Below are positions 1-12,130 of a stretch of 64,000 bases of DNA, one piece after another. The DNA is from Anthoceros angustus. Taxonomy: Eukaryota; Streptophyta; Anthocerotopsida; Anthocerotales; Anthocerotaceae. The position numbers and the translations under genes were made by a program. The stretch spans positions 1,426,001 through 1,490,000 of the forward strand of contig VJWM01000011.1 in assembly GCA_010909165.1 (NCBI GenBank), in the 5' to 3' direction. The notes under the pieces were generated by a model. It made no database searches and had not been told where the DNA came from. It worked only from the letters and a program-made list of their open reading frames with translations. Position 1 is the first letter of the stretch, and every line of letters starts with the position of its first letter.

Positions 1-445
1 TGGCGATCTCCCGCACCTTGGTACGGGTGTAGTCGTGGCCGCGGTACGAGAGAGTACTGTCCGAGGTGAATCCGCTCTTTTTGTTGAAGATGGCGGTGAA
101 GACGAACTCCAAAGCGGGGGCGCCCACCAGGCCGTCCCACACGTAAAGGCCCTTGGCCTTGCCAATAGTCGTGGAACTGGGGTCGGGGCCCTGCGTCAAT
201 GGGTCGTCCATCACCACCATGCCGCCCACGAGCGGCTTCCCTTTCGAGGGAAAGGTTTCGGGGATGCCTTGCAAGGGAGGCACCGCGAAAAAGGCAGTAG
301 CATTAGGCGCCAGGAGATCGTCGTGCATGAAGTAACTGAATTCCACGAAATTCTCTTTTCCCGCCCAGCACGGCTGCACCCAGGATCCGCTCGCCAAAAG
401 GAGGAGGAGAGCTGTGGTCGCCATCGCCATCGCCCCCACCCGCAT
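1..445 (-). CDS. DIR: Dirigent protein, C-terminal part cut by window edge
   Basis: Reading leftward from the ATG at 445, the frame stays open to base 1 (148 codons). The first ~28 residues form a signal peptide (LLLLLAS core, ending near CWA), so the product should enter the secretory pathway. Dirigent landmarks follow in order: FVEFSYFMHDD, a stretch with NATAFFAVPP, then DDPLTQGPDPSS, IGKAKGLYVWDG and EFVFTAIFN, and VREIA at the edge. Dirigent proteins steer stereoselective coupling of phenoxy radicals in lignan and related pathways and act in the apoplast; which product is made here cannot be told. Family members are ~180-190 residues, so about 40 C-terminal residues lie outside the window. 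ATGs at 430 and 424 are alternative starts. The long plus-strand frame over this stretch is its antisense shadow. Confidence 0.85.
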   Translation of the reverse strand, partial: MRVGAMAMATTALLLLLASGSWVQPCWAGKENFVEFSYFMHDDLLAPNATAFFAVPPLQGIPETFPSKGKPLVGGMVVMDDPLTQGPDPSSTTIGKAKGLYVWDGLVGAPALEFVFTAIFNKKSGFTSDSTLSYRGHDYTRTKVREIA

Positions 446-1728
446 CCGATGCCTCTTGACGCCCAAGAAAGTGCAAGTGCACCTTCTCATGCCTCTGTCG
501 ACGCTCAAGGAGTAGGCTCTCTGGGCTCAGCCAATGCAGCTTTAATGGACCAGCTGCAGCTGCGGGACGTGCTTGTGACTCGAGGACTAAAGCGGCATAT
601 ACGACCAGTCACAGTGAACTGCCACACTCCAAACTCGCTTTTGGTGTCCGAGACATCCTCATCCCTCATCCTCACCCTCATGCATGTGGTGTCATGCATT
701 TCCTGTCTTGTTGCATTTCCTGTGTTGCTGCATTTCCTGTCTTGTTGCATTTCCTACCTTTCTGGAACTTTTCCCTTCCGTTTATGTCTTATGTTGCTCT
801 CACGCTGCATGTTGCTCTATCTGTTGACCATGTATGTTATGTTGCTCTGTTCACCATGGTCTGTATTGTTTTCTGGCTTTGTTGCAAGCAGGTCGGGCCA
901 TGGAGGAAGCTGATTGGGGATGCAGCTGCTCTAGTCCTAGTCCCACCCCAACGTCTTCTGGAAAGCGAGGGAGTTCACCGCCAAGCCTAGTGCCTGGTGA
1001 TGAGATGAGCCCATGTTCGGGAAATCCTCGTACTGGACACAAGCTGTGTTCACGAAGCCTTCCCTGTATGTGACTGCCACCTGCGAAGTCGTCCAACTTG
1101 GTATGTGGAACCCTTTCTTCATCAGGTGACTCGAAGTCAACCATGAGCATGGGTGGAAGGAGGTTGCAGGTGCCAATGCTACATTCTCCCAGTGCAGCTG
1201 ACGGTCCAGGTGCAGGTGGCGATGTCCAGATGAGGTGCAGGTGCCAATGCCACTTTCTGCGGGTGCAGTCCAGCCTCGCTATTCTGCAGCAATTTCCCAT
1301 GGCCAGGTCCTGAGCACAGCTTAACTGCCCGCTGTCCAGCAGCTTTGTAGGCACTGCCATTCACCATCCAGGTCAGTCCACCAACCCTGGCCTGGCTGCT
1401 GTGAAGGCTGTGCGCGTAGCGAGGACGCGTTTGTGAGCAGCCTAGTCTTGTCCATGCACCTCCGACAGCGGTCCCTGGACGATGGCCACAGCGAAGGCTC
1501 AAGCTTCTTTTCTTCTCTTTGCACGTCATTGGCTTTCAGGCGGGACCCAGCAAATTCCTGCGTGCACAGGGATTCAGCGAGGAGCTCCTGCTAACCTCAT
1601 CTTAGGGAGTCGACCCCTGGCAAGCAAAGCCTCCAGGTGCAGCAGTGTAAGGAGCCCAGCACTTCCTCTTCTGAGAAAGTGTGTGGGTAGGGACGGGTTT
1701 TCCAGCGATGGGCGTTGCCAGGAGCAGG
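446..1728. other. Intergenic, no gene recognised
   Basis: This is the upstream side of the dirigent gene plus spacer up to the PPR relic. Reading frames on both strands are short and match nothing I know. It contains the 17-bp repeat listed separately. The last ~250 bases may be decayed 5' sequence of the PPR relic, since a frame starting near 1482 runs into it. Confidence 0.5.
695..761. repeat. 17-bp tandem repeat, about four units
   Basis: The unit tgcatttcctgtcttgt recurs at 695, 712, 729 and, more diverged, at 746. It is pyrimidine-rich on the plus strand and lies ~250 bp upstream of the dirigent start codon. No function is visible. Confidence 0.75.
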
Positions 1729-2740
1729 AGCACTTGTGGCAACAATTTTCTCTGGACCCTACCATGTGGTGGGACGACAGACGAGATAAGAAGAGCTCCC
1801 GTTCTCCTGACTTCCGGCGAAAGGGGTCCAGCGAGGTGCTGTGCTTAAGCCAGCTTGGGTTGATGAGCAGCTCATTTCCTTGGATATGCAGATGGGCCAT
1901 GGTGCCAGTGTGAGGAGCCCAGCACTTCCACATCCGATCGGCCCATGCTGCCAGTGGAAGGAGCTCAGCACTTCCACATCCGATGGGCCATGGTGCCTCT
2001 CCTTCCGAGTCCAATCGGAAATGGGCGTCGTTACTGCTGTTACCGTGAGCACGTTACGTCAGCAGGGGAAGCTTTCTGAGGCCGTTGGAGCCCTGGAATC
2101 TCTGGCGCACACAGACTCTCCCATTTCTCAGTCTCTCTTCTACACAGCGAACAAGGATTTGGTTGTGGAGCGACGAGTTCATGATCTCATTGTCAAACTT
2201 GGATAAGAGTCGTGTGCATACTTGCTCACCAGGGTGGGCGAACCAGATGCCTTCATGTGGTTTTCCATAATATCCGCATATGCCAAGCACGCGAAACCTA
2301 ATGAGGCCATACAACTGTATCATGAGATGCGTAGGTCAGGAGTTAAGGCGGATGCTCACGTCTTCGTAGCTGCCCTTCAGGCTACCGACTGCATTGCTGC
2401 CGACTTGGAATGTGGCAGAAAAGTGCGCTTAAGGTAGAGAGCACGAATGCCCGTCAGAAGCAGGAAGGAGGCCAGGTACCTCATACAAAGTTGGTGTTGA
2501 AGCTAATGTCTGAGAAGGAAAAGGAAGATGTGCTTTGCGGGCATGCTGAGAAGCTAGCTCTGGCGTTTGGTTACTTGAACACTGAGTGGGACACCTCTGG
2601 TGGTAACGACGAATCTACGCATGTCAGTGACTGCCACAGTTCCACAGAGATCATGTCAAGGCTTGAACAAAGAGACATTGTGGTAAGGGAGGATACCGTG
2701 TGCATCGAATTGCAGATGGTTGTTGCAGTCGTAAAGGTCA
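1729..2740 (+). pseudogene. PPR-DYW pseudogene (relic)
   Basis: Broken frames match the PPR gene at 15.5 kb in order. 1729-1848 encodes the N-terminal block (LWQQF, WWDDRRDK, SPDFRRK). 2050-2206 encodes the leader of the first repeats (GKLSEAVGALES). 2222-2430 covers a PPR stretch (EPDAFMWFSIISAYAKHA, MRRSGVKADAHVFVAALQ). It then skips the whole repeat array and continues at ~2450-2690 with a decayed DYW deaminase domain: PHTKLVLK, EKEDVLCGHAEKLALAFG and SDCHSSTEIMSRLEQRDIVVRE. A frame change follows, and 2697-2738 reads RVHRIADGCCSRKG, recalling the usual C-terminal CSCxDYW end. The H-x-E and C-H residues are still visible although the terminal DYW is lost. No product is expected. Confidence 0.8.
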
Positions 2741-2811
2741 ACCGTGAGAATAATGGAGGACTACCCAGAGCTCAAGCGTGTACTGTGAGGAATTTTGCGT
2801 TTGTGGGGTGA

Positions 2812-3794
2812 ATGTGCTTGGTTAACTCCATCCCTGTCCAAACGGAGACACCAACATGACATACCTCCGGTGAAATATTCTAGACAGATTTAATTGGGAG
2901 ATCGTGGCGACAGTCCGAAATCTCTTCCTTCCAGAAGGACAGGCAGCTGCGGAAGAACAAAAAAGGATTGCTCGATGACATAGTAGTATTAATGCGCAAT
3001 ATTCGGGCCGCCAGAGACATGCGATTTCTCCAAGTTCAACACGGTTGCCATCCACTGCACGACAATATCTGTCTCCAGACCTGCGCACGAAAGAGCAGGC
3101 CAGGTTTTGTGCTCCATGTGCAACAGACACCGGGTGCACGCTTAGCTTTCCACATTCCTGCACCAGAATCAGCAACGTAACCTAAAGTTGTCTCCTGAGG
3201 TTTGCACCTCTGTTTCCTCTGAATCTGTGCTACGCGAGATCCAAAGGACCTGCGTCCTTGAAGGTCGTTCCTCTACTGTACCTGGATGACTGGGTCTATC
3301 TGCCTGATGCAATGCAGCATCCCTGCCGTACCGTTTTAGGCAGACCGTGTTTCATCAGGCAAGGAAAAGTGCAGCAGGGCCACAGGAGACAGCTGAGGAG
3401 AGCAGAGCCTGGAAGCGTGTGCGTACATATGTATAGTTGCTGTTTAAAGGCGCGGGTGGGCCTTCCCTTCGGACACGGCAAACGAGACCAGCGGCAGCAG
3501 AACGAAATTGTCGTTACCAGCAGCAGCAGCTTTGGACTGGAGGCCGGGTAGGGCACACTTGCCGGTGCCACGCCACGCCATCCCACGCCAGCCCAGGCCA
3601 CGCCGTGTCCGAAGCTTGGCACACTGGGCAATGCGGGCAACACAGCTTCACTACAGATACTGACTGCACACACAGACTTCCACATTCTGGTCCCGAAATC
3701 CTCCCCCTTCCAATCATCCGGCGGCGCCTGTCCCACAGACCACTTCGACGGCCCACAACATTTGCCCACACGAGACGCGTATCACTCCTCGGCT
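2812..3794. other. Intergenic and upstream region of the RRM gene
   Basis: No convincing coding sequence. A CACGCC-type GC-rich repeat lies at about 3566-3607. The stretch just before 3795 probably holds the promoter and 5' untranslated region of the RRM gene, but I see no clear TATA element. Confidence 0.45.
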
Positions 3795-6700
3795 ATGGCT
3801 GCCCAGGTGAGACTCTGCGCGGAGCCCACAAAGCTGAGAGGCTTTTAGTACTACTGGGCAGCTTGCCGGGAACAGTAGCGCATTGCTCTCGTCGTGCCGG
3901 CAGCTCTCATTGTCGGGTACACGAGAAGCTATGTTTTTCTTTTTGTCTTTTCGGAAATGCGGGTGGTCCAAGTGTAGCATTTTCGTGTGAGTCAGGATTT
4001 GTTTTGCTCCAGCTAACTGGCAAGCGCCAAGTTGGTGGGCACGGTCTGATGGTTGTTGTATCTGGCGCAGTCCAACGAGATGGTTGGGGAGAATGGAGCT
4101 TCTGGCAATCATTTTGGTCAGCTGCGATTTGCAGGGAACTTTTGAGTTTGGTACGAAAGCTCTTACTCAGGGGGTTGAAAATGTGTTCTTGCACGAATGC
4201 AGGAGGAGAACCAAGGGTCCGAGGATCAGAGGTTTTCGTTGGGGGACTCCAGCGTAATGTGACAGAGGAGGTCATCGCTGAGGTGATTGAAAGTTTTGGG
4301 CAACCTTCCAACCGTTCAGTGATCAGCCGAAAGGGTGTGTATACGACTGGTTTGAGTGTCGTTGTCCTGACTGTTACGTAAGTTGTTCTGTAGCTTTTTT
4401 CGAAGTGTGGAGAGGTGGCTGAGATTCGGATTATGAAAGATCATTCTGGATCTCCGAAGGTGAGGAAACTCTACTTCTGCTTCCCAAACAAGTTGCTGGA
4501 AAGAGTCCACGCAGACAATTGGTGACAAATCATTGTAGGGTTCGCTGATCCTGGATGTCGTTTAGTAGGGTACTGTTTTGTGCGGTTTACAACAAAGAAG
4601 CCGCCCTGAAGGCTCAGAAAGAGAAAATGGAACCACGGTATGTAGTCGTCATTTCTGCTGCTCTGCCTCTTCAACTTGGATGGAAACGTTTTCTGATCTG
4701 TCTGGCTTGTCAACTGAATCACGAAAAGGCTGCTGGCATATCTATTCTTTCTGACGAAGGTTTGCTTGGCTGATGAAGCTGCAAGGGAAGAAGATTGGAG
4801 TCACTCCATCCACCGATCAAGATACCCTTTTTCTTGGAAATCTACGTAAAGGTATGTTCATGCTGGTACTTGGATGTTTCCGATCCAGCCAGTCCGTTTG
4901 TTGTGAATCCCCTCTATGTGTACACGCATGGGCGTTAGCCATGATGTGATTTGCTGCTGGGCATGCAGAGTGGGAACTGTGGAGGTTGACCAGATGGTGA
5001 GGCAGGTGAGGATTTGTCTGGATTGTCTGATCCTTTACTTTCTCCGCACAGTTTGAATGTTTGAATGTTGATAACTCCAGTTTTTTAATCTTTGATGTTG
5101 CACATGCTACAGGCATTCCAAGATGTGCAGTCAGTCGAATTGGCTATGCCACCAAGCACAGGGGAGTCACCCACTAACAAGAAACGACAAAATCGAGGCT
5201 TTGCCTTTGTGCATTTCGCTAGCCATGCTGTAGGTGACAAACCAACCTCCTTTCGCTAATATGCCCTGGTTAGCACTTGTGGCAGTGTGCATAGATGCCT
5301 GATGTGCAATTCTTGTATGTTCAATTTCCTGACTGATTGTGTACCCAGGCAGCAGCCTTCTCGTTGGCTGTTCTGGGAGAGGTTGGAGTGCACTAAGAGT
5401 GGCTTGTCTTGCAAATTTGTGTACTGATTGGGTCACCCATTTGGCGTTGGCATTGGGCAGTGCATGGCAACACACTGCATGGCTATGCTCCTCATAGCTT
5501 TCAAGGCTGCAGCAATCCCTATGCATGGTCAATGTTCCGTCTATTCATTCCATGGTCTTCATCAATTCTACCAAAATCAATTCCCTCAAATGCAGTTTCT
5601 TAATCTAGGTCGTAGAGCACTAATATATTTCTCTCATTCCTCGGTACAAAATATCCTTGGTGGTGTGGTAGTTCAGTCATGGTGATTGCAAGGTCGTAAC
5701 ATTGACATGGTAAGACACATACAATGCGATGCATCCAGTGTCACTGGTGATGATCCACTGTAGTACAGGACCATGAACCTCTAATTCATCCCTGATTCCT
5801 GACTTCCTGACCTTTGCGTCTATGTTGAATGAGCTGGAAGGCTTTCTTACTCCCTGAGACCCATTGGGATGATGGGGTTTTCAGACTGATGGGATGTGTG
5901 ACTTGGCTTCTTTTCTTAAACGAGAAAACAAGCCAACACCCTCACCTACATTAAACTTCAGATCACGCCACTGGCCATCCTCATTCAAGTTTAGGGCCTG
6001 GAAAACGTGAAGGTCAGTTTGAAAGAACCATTGTTGCTAGGCCTCTTAATTGGTATGCTCTTCCGCTGATCTTTTGAGCTGATCGGTCATGTGTATCTTG
6101 AGTCATCTCCTCCACTGTATGATCTGGTACTTCTATTCAAGTTGTATCAAGTCACCATCGGGGATATCAGGCTTGATCAAAGTCGAAATCTGGCATCCTT
6201 CCTTTTGATCTGGTCACAATGGGAAATTCCATCACAGGCTGCAGCACGTGCGTATCGAGTAGCCAGCAGACCTGATTTCATGCTTGGAGGAAAATGGCGA
6301 CCTGCGATCGACTGGGCTGAGAATGAGCCTGAACCGGATCCTGATGAAATGGCTAAGGTATTTGAAGGCTAAATATTCACTTGTTGATTTTAGTAAAAAA
6401 ATACAATCATATTAGGCCGTTGAAATCATTGTGGAGAACTTGTGCAGGTGAAAACAGCGTTTGTGGGTAACCTTCCGAACAACGTCAATGAGGAATTTTT
6501 GCAAACTCTCTTTGAGCCGTTTGGAAAGGTAAGTCGGCCTTTACCATCTTTGTTCATTGTTATCATCCTTCGGATCTCTCAATTCTTCCCTTTTGTTCAC
6601 CTTGTCCGTAGTGACAGTTTCTTGTTTACAGATAGAGCGGGTGGCCATATCAAGAAAGAGCAACATTCCTGTAGGCTTCGTACACTTTGCACAGCGCTCG

Positions 6701-8623
6701 GTAGACAATCTCATCCACGTTTGCAGCTGAATTTACTGTGTATGAGCTTTAATAAATCTGATGTGTCATTCAATTAATAAACTCGTTTCTTGCTTCAATC
6801 CTCAAGTTGACATCGCATGAAACATCAGGAACTTGATGTTGCTATCAAGGAGCTAGATGCCAGAACAATTGATGGGCCAGATGCTGGTCCCAAATTCAAG
6901 CTACAGGTATTGGAGCACTAATCCTGCTCAGACAGTCATGCAATCCACTGTTTAGTACCGAGACCTCATGAGCTTGAATGCATGATCAGGTGTCACTGGC
7001 TAAGCCTGCTGATAAGGCTCGAAAGCGAGGTCGGGAAGATAATGCCAGTTCTGTGCTGTTGGCGGCAGCACCAGCAGTGAAGTTTGCTAGTCCGCTTGGT
7101 GCTTTCAGCCCTGTGGTAACCGCTGGAGCATATGGGGAATACACAGATTATGTTGTAGCTAAGAACCCTCGTGTAACAAACAAGCAGTACCCCCTTCCAG
7201 AGGTAATCAGCTTGTCTCAAGATGTGATCTTCTAGGGCAAATCACTGAAACAACAGTGTCTGTGCATCACTTGATGAAGTCGAGGTCATCTGCAGGTAGT
7301 TGATCCGTATGAGCTTGCCGTTCTCTCTTTAAGGCCAACAGTTGCAGATAAGCTGACGCAAATTTTCCGGCAGGGCCTTGCAACTCGTCAGGATGTAAGC
7401 AGCCTTCCCTTCGCTACCTAGTGCTTCACACAGTTGTGGTGGATACAACCCTGACTGATACGTTGTCCTGAACAGGTTGACATCCGTGCTTTGGAGAGTC
7501 TCAGAGATCTACCAGAGCAGGCTGCGGTTTCTGCACTTGATCAGGTTAACTGGAAGGATGTCCTGTCGTGAACTTCGTAGATCCTAACTTCGTCTCTCCC
7601 TCCAGGTTGCTGAGCGCGATTCTGTTGACTGCAGTTTGCTGTGTCGAGCTTCGCCGATGTCCGTAGCAAAGGTGCTTACTTGGTTGGTGTCATAAACCGG
7701 GTACGTATCATCTGCTGCAGCTGGTCGACGTCACAATAGTCTGCAGAGAGTTGCAAGATAACTAAAACCACCGTCCAGTAGGCCTGTTATCAGTCTCATT
7801 TTGGTACAATGTCTGGTCCTCAGCTTTCCAATCCTCATGCTGAAGATAACGACAAACAGTCTCTACTGTCCAGCATTACCGACAATAGGCCCTCGAAAAA
7901 CAAGGTGCTAGTCGCCTGTAAATGCAGACTTCCTTCTAATAACAGCCACTAATAAGAGATCTGGAATCCTCCCCACCTAGACCCACAAACATGAACTAGA
8001 CCTTGCCCGATCACTTTGGACCCCGTTTTTACTATGCTCCCTGTGTTTCTCCTGATCACAGGTGCGTCGAGACCTTCGTGACAAGGGAGGGGTACAAGAC
8101 TTGGCTGGCAGGGGGAGCAGACCATCTGGTTATGGTGGGCGTAGCCATGTTGCAGTCAGAGACAGCAGAGTACTAGGCATGGGAACTGCTGCCCGGACGC
8201 GTGTACCGGAACCCCCTCCCATGCCTTATGCTGATGTGGAGCCGAAAATGCTTGGGTACGTGAAATGTTTCAAGTACATCCTTGATTGGTTCCTCCTGTG
8301 GGTTCCTTGTATCAACATCTGAGATCAGCATTGTCTGTCGCAGTTATCATGTGTATGGCAACGTGCGACATGTTTCTGCCCACCCAGAGCCGTTCCTTCA
8401 CAGAATGCCAAGTGGTGTGAATGACAGTTACGGGCTTGCCTCCTACAGATCGCCTGTGGGTGCAGGCCCCATGGCCGGAGCACTGATACCTCAGATGATG
8501 ATTGGAGCTCTCGATCGACGAGGCTTCAAATTTGATCCTTACACAGGGGAGCCCTTTAAGTTCGACCCATTCACCGGCGAGCCATTGCAAGCCGGCCCCA
8601 GAATATTTGGTAAGTTTTACTGA
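3795..8623 (+). CDS. Three-RRM hnRNP Q/R-like RNA-binding protein, 18 exons
   Basis: Exons fit GT-AG rules at 3795-3806, 4071-4116, 4203-4282, 4394-4459, 4569-4637, 4779-4851, 4969-5005, 5113-5229, 6238-6357, 6448-6528, 6632-6700, 6829-6906, 6990-7202, 7296-7394, 7476-7544, 7606-7700, 8062-8255 and 8344-8623, giving about 600 residues. RRM1 runs from EVFVGGLQ (RNP2) to GYCFVRF (RNP1), RRM2 from TLFLGNLRK to RGFAFVHF, and RRM3 from TAFVGNLP to PVGFVHF. A basic segment (KARKRGRED) follows, and the C-terminus repeats FDPYTGEPFKFDPFTGEP. This layout matches plant SYNCRIP/hnRNP-R/Q-like proteins, nuclear factors in RNA processing. About four single bases appear missing (start of exon 5, its T-run at ~4590, exon 7 near 4971, exon 16 near 7630, and possibly the exon 5/6 join). 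I read these as assembly errors in an otherwise well-conserved gene. Confidence 0.75.
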
Positions 8624-10020
8624 TCGTCTCGGGGTCACAATTTTGTACTAGTAGACTCGTTGTCCTAAATGCACTTGTAACTTTGTGTCTAGGTATGTAA
8701 CAAAAAAAAGCTCTTTATATATAATTTTATCCTTTAAAACTTTGTGCTGTATCACTTTGCAAACCTTCAGCACACAAAGGTTGAAAATCGATTTCGTCAA
8801 GATACGGAAAAAGAGAACCTCTAGGTATTTATGTATATAAAATCATCTTTATATATCAAAAATATTATAATGATTTTATATCATAAAAATAACAAAAATA
8901 TACCGTATATAGTTCCATTCTATGCTGGACTAGGGACAGGACTATAATCACCTGCGGTTGCAATTGTACAGTTTGATCCTATGGGAGATGGATCCAAACT
9001 CAAAAGTTTGACAACATCAGGTGATTCTCCGTTAGTGTAGTACTGATATTGCAATGAGTGTCGAGGCATTAAGACTAATCCATTATCACATATGCTCTTT
9101 CGAAGATCAATAAACTTCTGAGATGTAATATGTAGACCCATGAAAAGTCCGAGCAATTCACACGTATCTTGGGAGCACAATCGCAATCCTTCCTTTTGGT
9201 GAAGCATTATAGAACTCGACCACGTATCTCACTTGATTTGATGTTTCATTTTTTTGTGCTTCATGTGTTAGAACGCCTGCATCCAAACAAATGGGATCCA
9301 CCTTTGGGATGTCTGCAACCAATAAAAAGTTCCAATGTTATTAGAATGGAATGATAAAGCTTTTGTTGTGTCTATAGAGAAAAACACGACTAATTACCAT
9401 TTCCCGCTTCTTGCAAAAAGTCATGATGCGTGTTCTCAAGCTCAGAAACAAGAAAAGAGCGCTTGAGATTGGTGCCTTGCGAAATATCTTCATGCCTATT
9501 CTCGAGATCTGAAACAAGAAGAATACGTTCTTGCTTGTCTTCAAACTTAGAAGTGACATCATTTGTTGCTTGCTTGGTTCCTATTTCAACTCAATCATGA
9601 AGAAAACTAGTCAATGATCACCATACAAAATCTTTACATGTGATGCTATACTCAAGCATATATAATAAAACCATATCTTTTCCAATGTAAAAAACTCGCA
9701 CCTGAGAAACCTTGTTTTAACTCAATCAAAGAATCTAAGTTGTTATACAATGTAATACAACAAAGAATTGTAATCAACATAAAACTTTGCTTGACCCATG
9801 AGATCACCATATTTGGTAGATCAAGAGAAAACAAACAAACAACAAATCATCAAAAGTAGGCAAAGTCATACATATATAGCAAAAAAAAGTAAAAATTCAT
9901 CGATGATGTCTTTTAAGGTTATTTAAATAATTGATAATTTTAAATTTATTTAAAATTATATTATTATTTTTTAAAATACGTTATCTAAGAATAAATATAA
10001 TACATATACTTAAAAATATC
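8624..10020. other. AT-rich island with possible minus-strand exons
   Basis: Base composition switches abruptly to AT-rich after the RRM gene. On the minus strand, 9580-9398 reads as an open, exon-like stretch with a repeated theme (LLVSDLENRHED, then FLVSELENTHHD), and ~9325-9240 as another (DIPKVDPICLDAGVLTHEA), each bordered by plausible AG and GT sites. A short similar piece (LIELKQGFS) sits near 9700. I do not recognise the protein. The region may be a transposon-borne or decayed gene. Confidence 0.3.
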
Positions 10021-10050
10021 TTCTTTCAATCTTTCCTTGATGACGGACAC

Positions 10051-10148
10051 TGTAACCACTAGGCGTTCATTGGAACTCCGTTATTAACCGCAGAATGAAT
10101 GTAACCACTAGGCGTTCATTGGAACTCCATTATTAACCCCAGAATGAA
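10051..10148. repeat. 49-bp direct repeat, two units
   Basis: tgtaaccactaggcgttcat starts at 10051 and again at 10100, and the two units run on nearly identically to gaatgaat. They lie at the boundary between the AT-rich island and the GC-rich repeats. Confidence 0.8.
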
Positions 10149-10149
10149 T

Positions 10150-10709
10150 GACAATGAAGGCGTGGTGTTGGGCAAGGGTTCGTGCAATAAGATGGATAGG
10201 GTTTGAGGCAAAGATGGCCCTTTACTTCAGATCAGGCAGGTACTTAAAGTAATCCTACTAGATAAGAGAAGCTAATTAGCTGCTATGTGTCGGGTACGAT
10301 TGTGGCGCGACTTTTGCTGACGGCCAGCCGGGCGCGCACAATCCCGTGTCGTTGTAGGAAGGAGTCCGTTCCCAAGGGAATGGTCTCGTGCTTATTCCGC
10401 TCGAGCTCTTATCGCCTGAACGGACTTCATCGAGTTGGGTCCGGCTCCACAACCCTAAGTGTGTGCCCTCCACAACTCGTCGGACCGGTAGCACCACCGG
10501 ACCTTCCCACAAACCCCGCCGATTTCTCCAAGATTACCGAACAGTTTAACGACGCTGCCTTCGCCCACGACTCTAGCGCCCGCCCTCAACTCGTCCGCCA
10601 CAACTCCACCTCAACACACACGCCGTAACACGACCCTTCTCCCTTATCCATTCCTAGTAGTCACAACACCAACACGCCGATGTATTCACACCAGCCGCCT
10701 TTGCCCCTT
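10150..10709. other. Intergenic or transposon-derived, unassigned
   Basis: GC content rises. Frames exist on both strands (for example minus 10512-10276) but show no domain I can name. This may be the long terminal or untranslated part of a decayed element related to the repeats that follow. Confidence 0.3.
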
Positions 10710-11000
10710 CCGGCCGCTTCACGCTCATGGAGAAGTGGCTTGCACTGCATCCCCACCTCCGTTCAGAAGATCCAAGGATGGCTTCCGCCAGTCACCCCAA
10801 GCGCCTCCTAATCCTCCGGCCGCTTCACGCTCATGGAGAAGTGGCTTGCACTGCATCCCCACACCTCCGCTCCAGCCTCCAAGGATGGCTTCCGCCCAGA
10901 AGTCACCCCAAGCGCCTCTAATCCTCCTACCGCTTCACGCTCGGAGAAGTGGCTTGCACTGCATCCCCACCTCCGTTCAGCCTCCAAGGTTAGTCTCGCA
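10710..11000. repeat. ~100-bp tandem repeat, three units
   Basis: The block beginning ggccgcttcacgctcatgga recurs near 10711 and 10817, and in diverged form near 10930. Each unit contains agtggcttgcactgcatccc and a ccaaggatggcttccgcc-like segment; units differ by small indels. Apparent proteins across it are repeat artefacts. Confidence 0.75.
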
Positions 11001-11439
11001 CCCGAGAAATCACCCGCGAGCACCTCCTGAGCTCAGGTCCGACCCCGGTCTGCACCCATCAAGCGTGTTGGCGGAGCTCGTCACCAGAGCTCTAAACACA
11101 TCCCTCTACCACCAATTAATCCTGCACGGTGACGCAGGAACTCACTCCGCTCCTCGAGCACGGAAGGCAAGAGCACACGGAGCGCGAAGATGGTACCCGG
11201 GATAGTCTGCCGTCTTGGACGCCAGGCCTTCCTATATACTCCCATACCCTAACCTAACCCGCCTATGTATGTATCCTAACCCGCTATGTATGTACCCTAA
11301 CCACAGGTCGTGGTAATCACGGACGTAGCTCATCACCGCGCCGACTTCTTGCACCAGCCTTCCGCCAAACAAGAGATCCATGCCAGCGATGCCCACCAAA
11401 CTAAACCACCCACCGACCACTCGGTTGCCACCGACCTCA

Positions 11440-11830
11440 AGGACGGACCACTCCGACCTCTCAAGGACGGACCACTCCATCGGACCTTGCCCGACGACCA
11501 CCCGTGACCTCGCCGACGGACCACTCCATCGGACCTCGCCCGGACGACCACCCGTCGGACCGCCCGGACCACTCCGACCTCGCCGACGGACCACCCGCCG
11601 GACCTCGCCCGGACGGACCACCCGCCGACCGCCCGGACGGACCACTCCGCCGGACCGCCCGGACGGACCACCCGCCGGACCTCGCCCGGACGGACCACCC
11701 GTGACCGCCCGGACGGACCACTCACCGGACCTCGCCCGGACGGACCACTCCGGACCGCCGACGGACCACCGGACCTCGCCCGGACGGACCACTCCGACCT
11801 CGCCAGACGGACCACTCCGTCTCCAACGGA
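11440..11830. repeat. GC-rich minisatellite (GGACCTCGCCCGGACGGACC type)
   Basis: About 390 bp of imperfect short units built from cggaccactccgacctcgcc and ccggacggaccacc. Nearly every frame is open on both strands, giving Pro/Arg/Asp- or Gly/Arg/Val-rich pseudo-proteins with no domain. It lies at the edge of the decayed gypsy element. Confidence 0.8.
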
Positions 11831-12130
11831 CCGAGGGTCTAGGATTGCACCGTAAGTGCAATCTGGCCGAAAATGGCCTTATTGGCTAACTCCTCCCTAT
11901 CCCTCTTAACAGTAACGACCCGAAAAAAAAGCAAAACAAGCCGCCAAGAGTACGGACATCGGATTTGGCACTCCACAACGATCCTGCGATCCAATACGTA
12001 TCCTAGTTCTTGTGAATCCAATAGTGTATCACGTAGTCTTCACCCCATTCACACTCACACACTAACACACTATGTACTATTCTCAACCCTGTTCACACTT
12101 GTGGAAATGGAAAGCACACACCACTCACAC

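Noticed and set aside
695-761. Short regular repeats considered as a CRISPR array
   Set aside because: No spacers between units; plant nuclear context.
35-913. Long plus-strand frame at the window start
   Set aside because: Antisense to the dirigent gene, which has a signal peptide and family motifs; the plus frame has no domain.
3258-3551. LLYLDDWVYL resembling a reverse-transcriptase YxDD box
   Set aside because: No flanking RT motifs on either side; isolated chance match.
11232-11889. Overlapping Arg/Gly/Pro-rich frames on both strands
   Set aside because: Produced by the GC-rich minisatellite, open in most frames.
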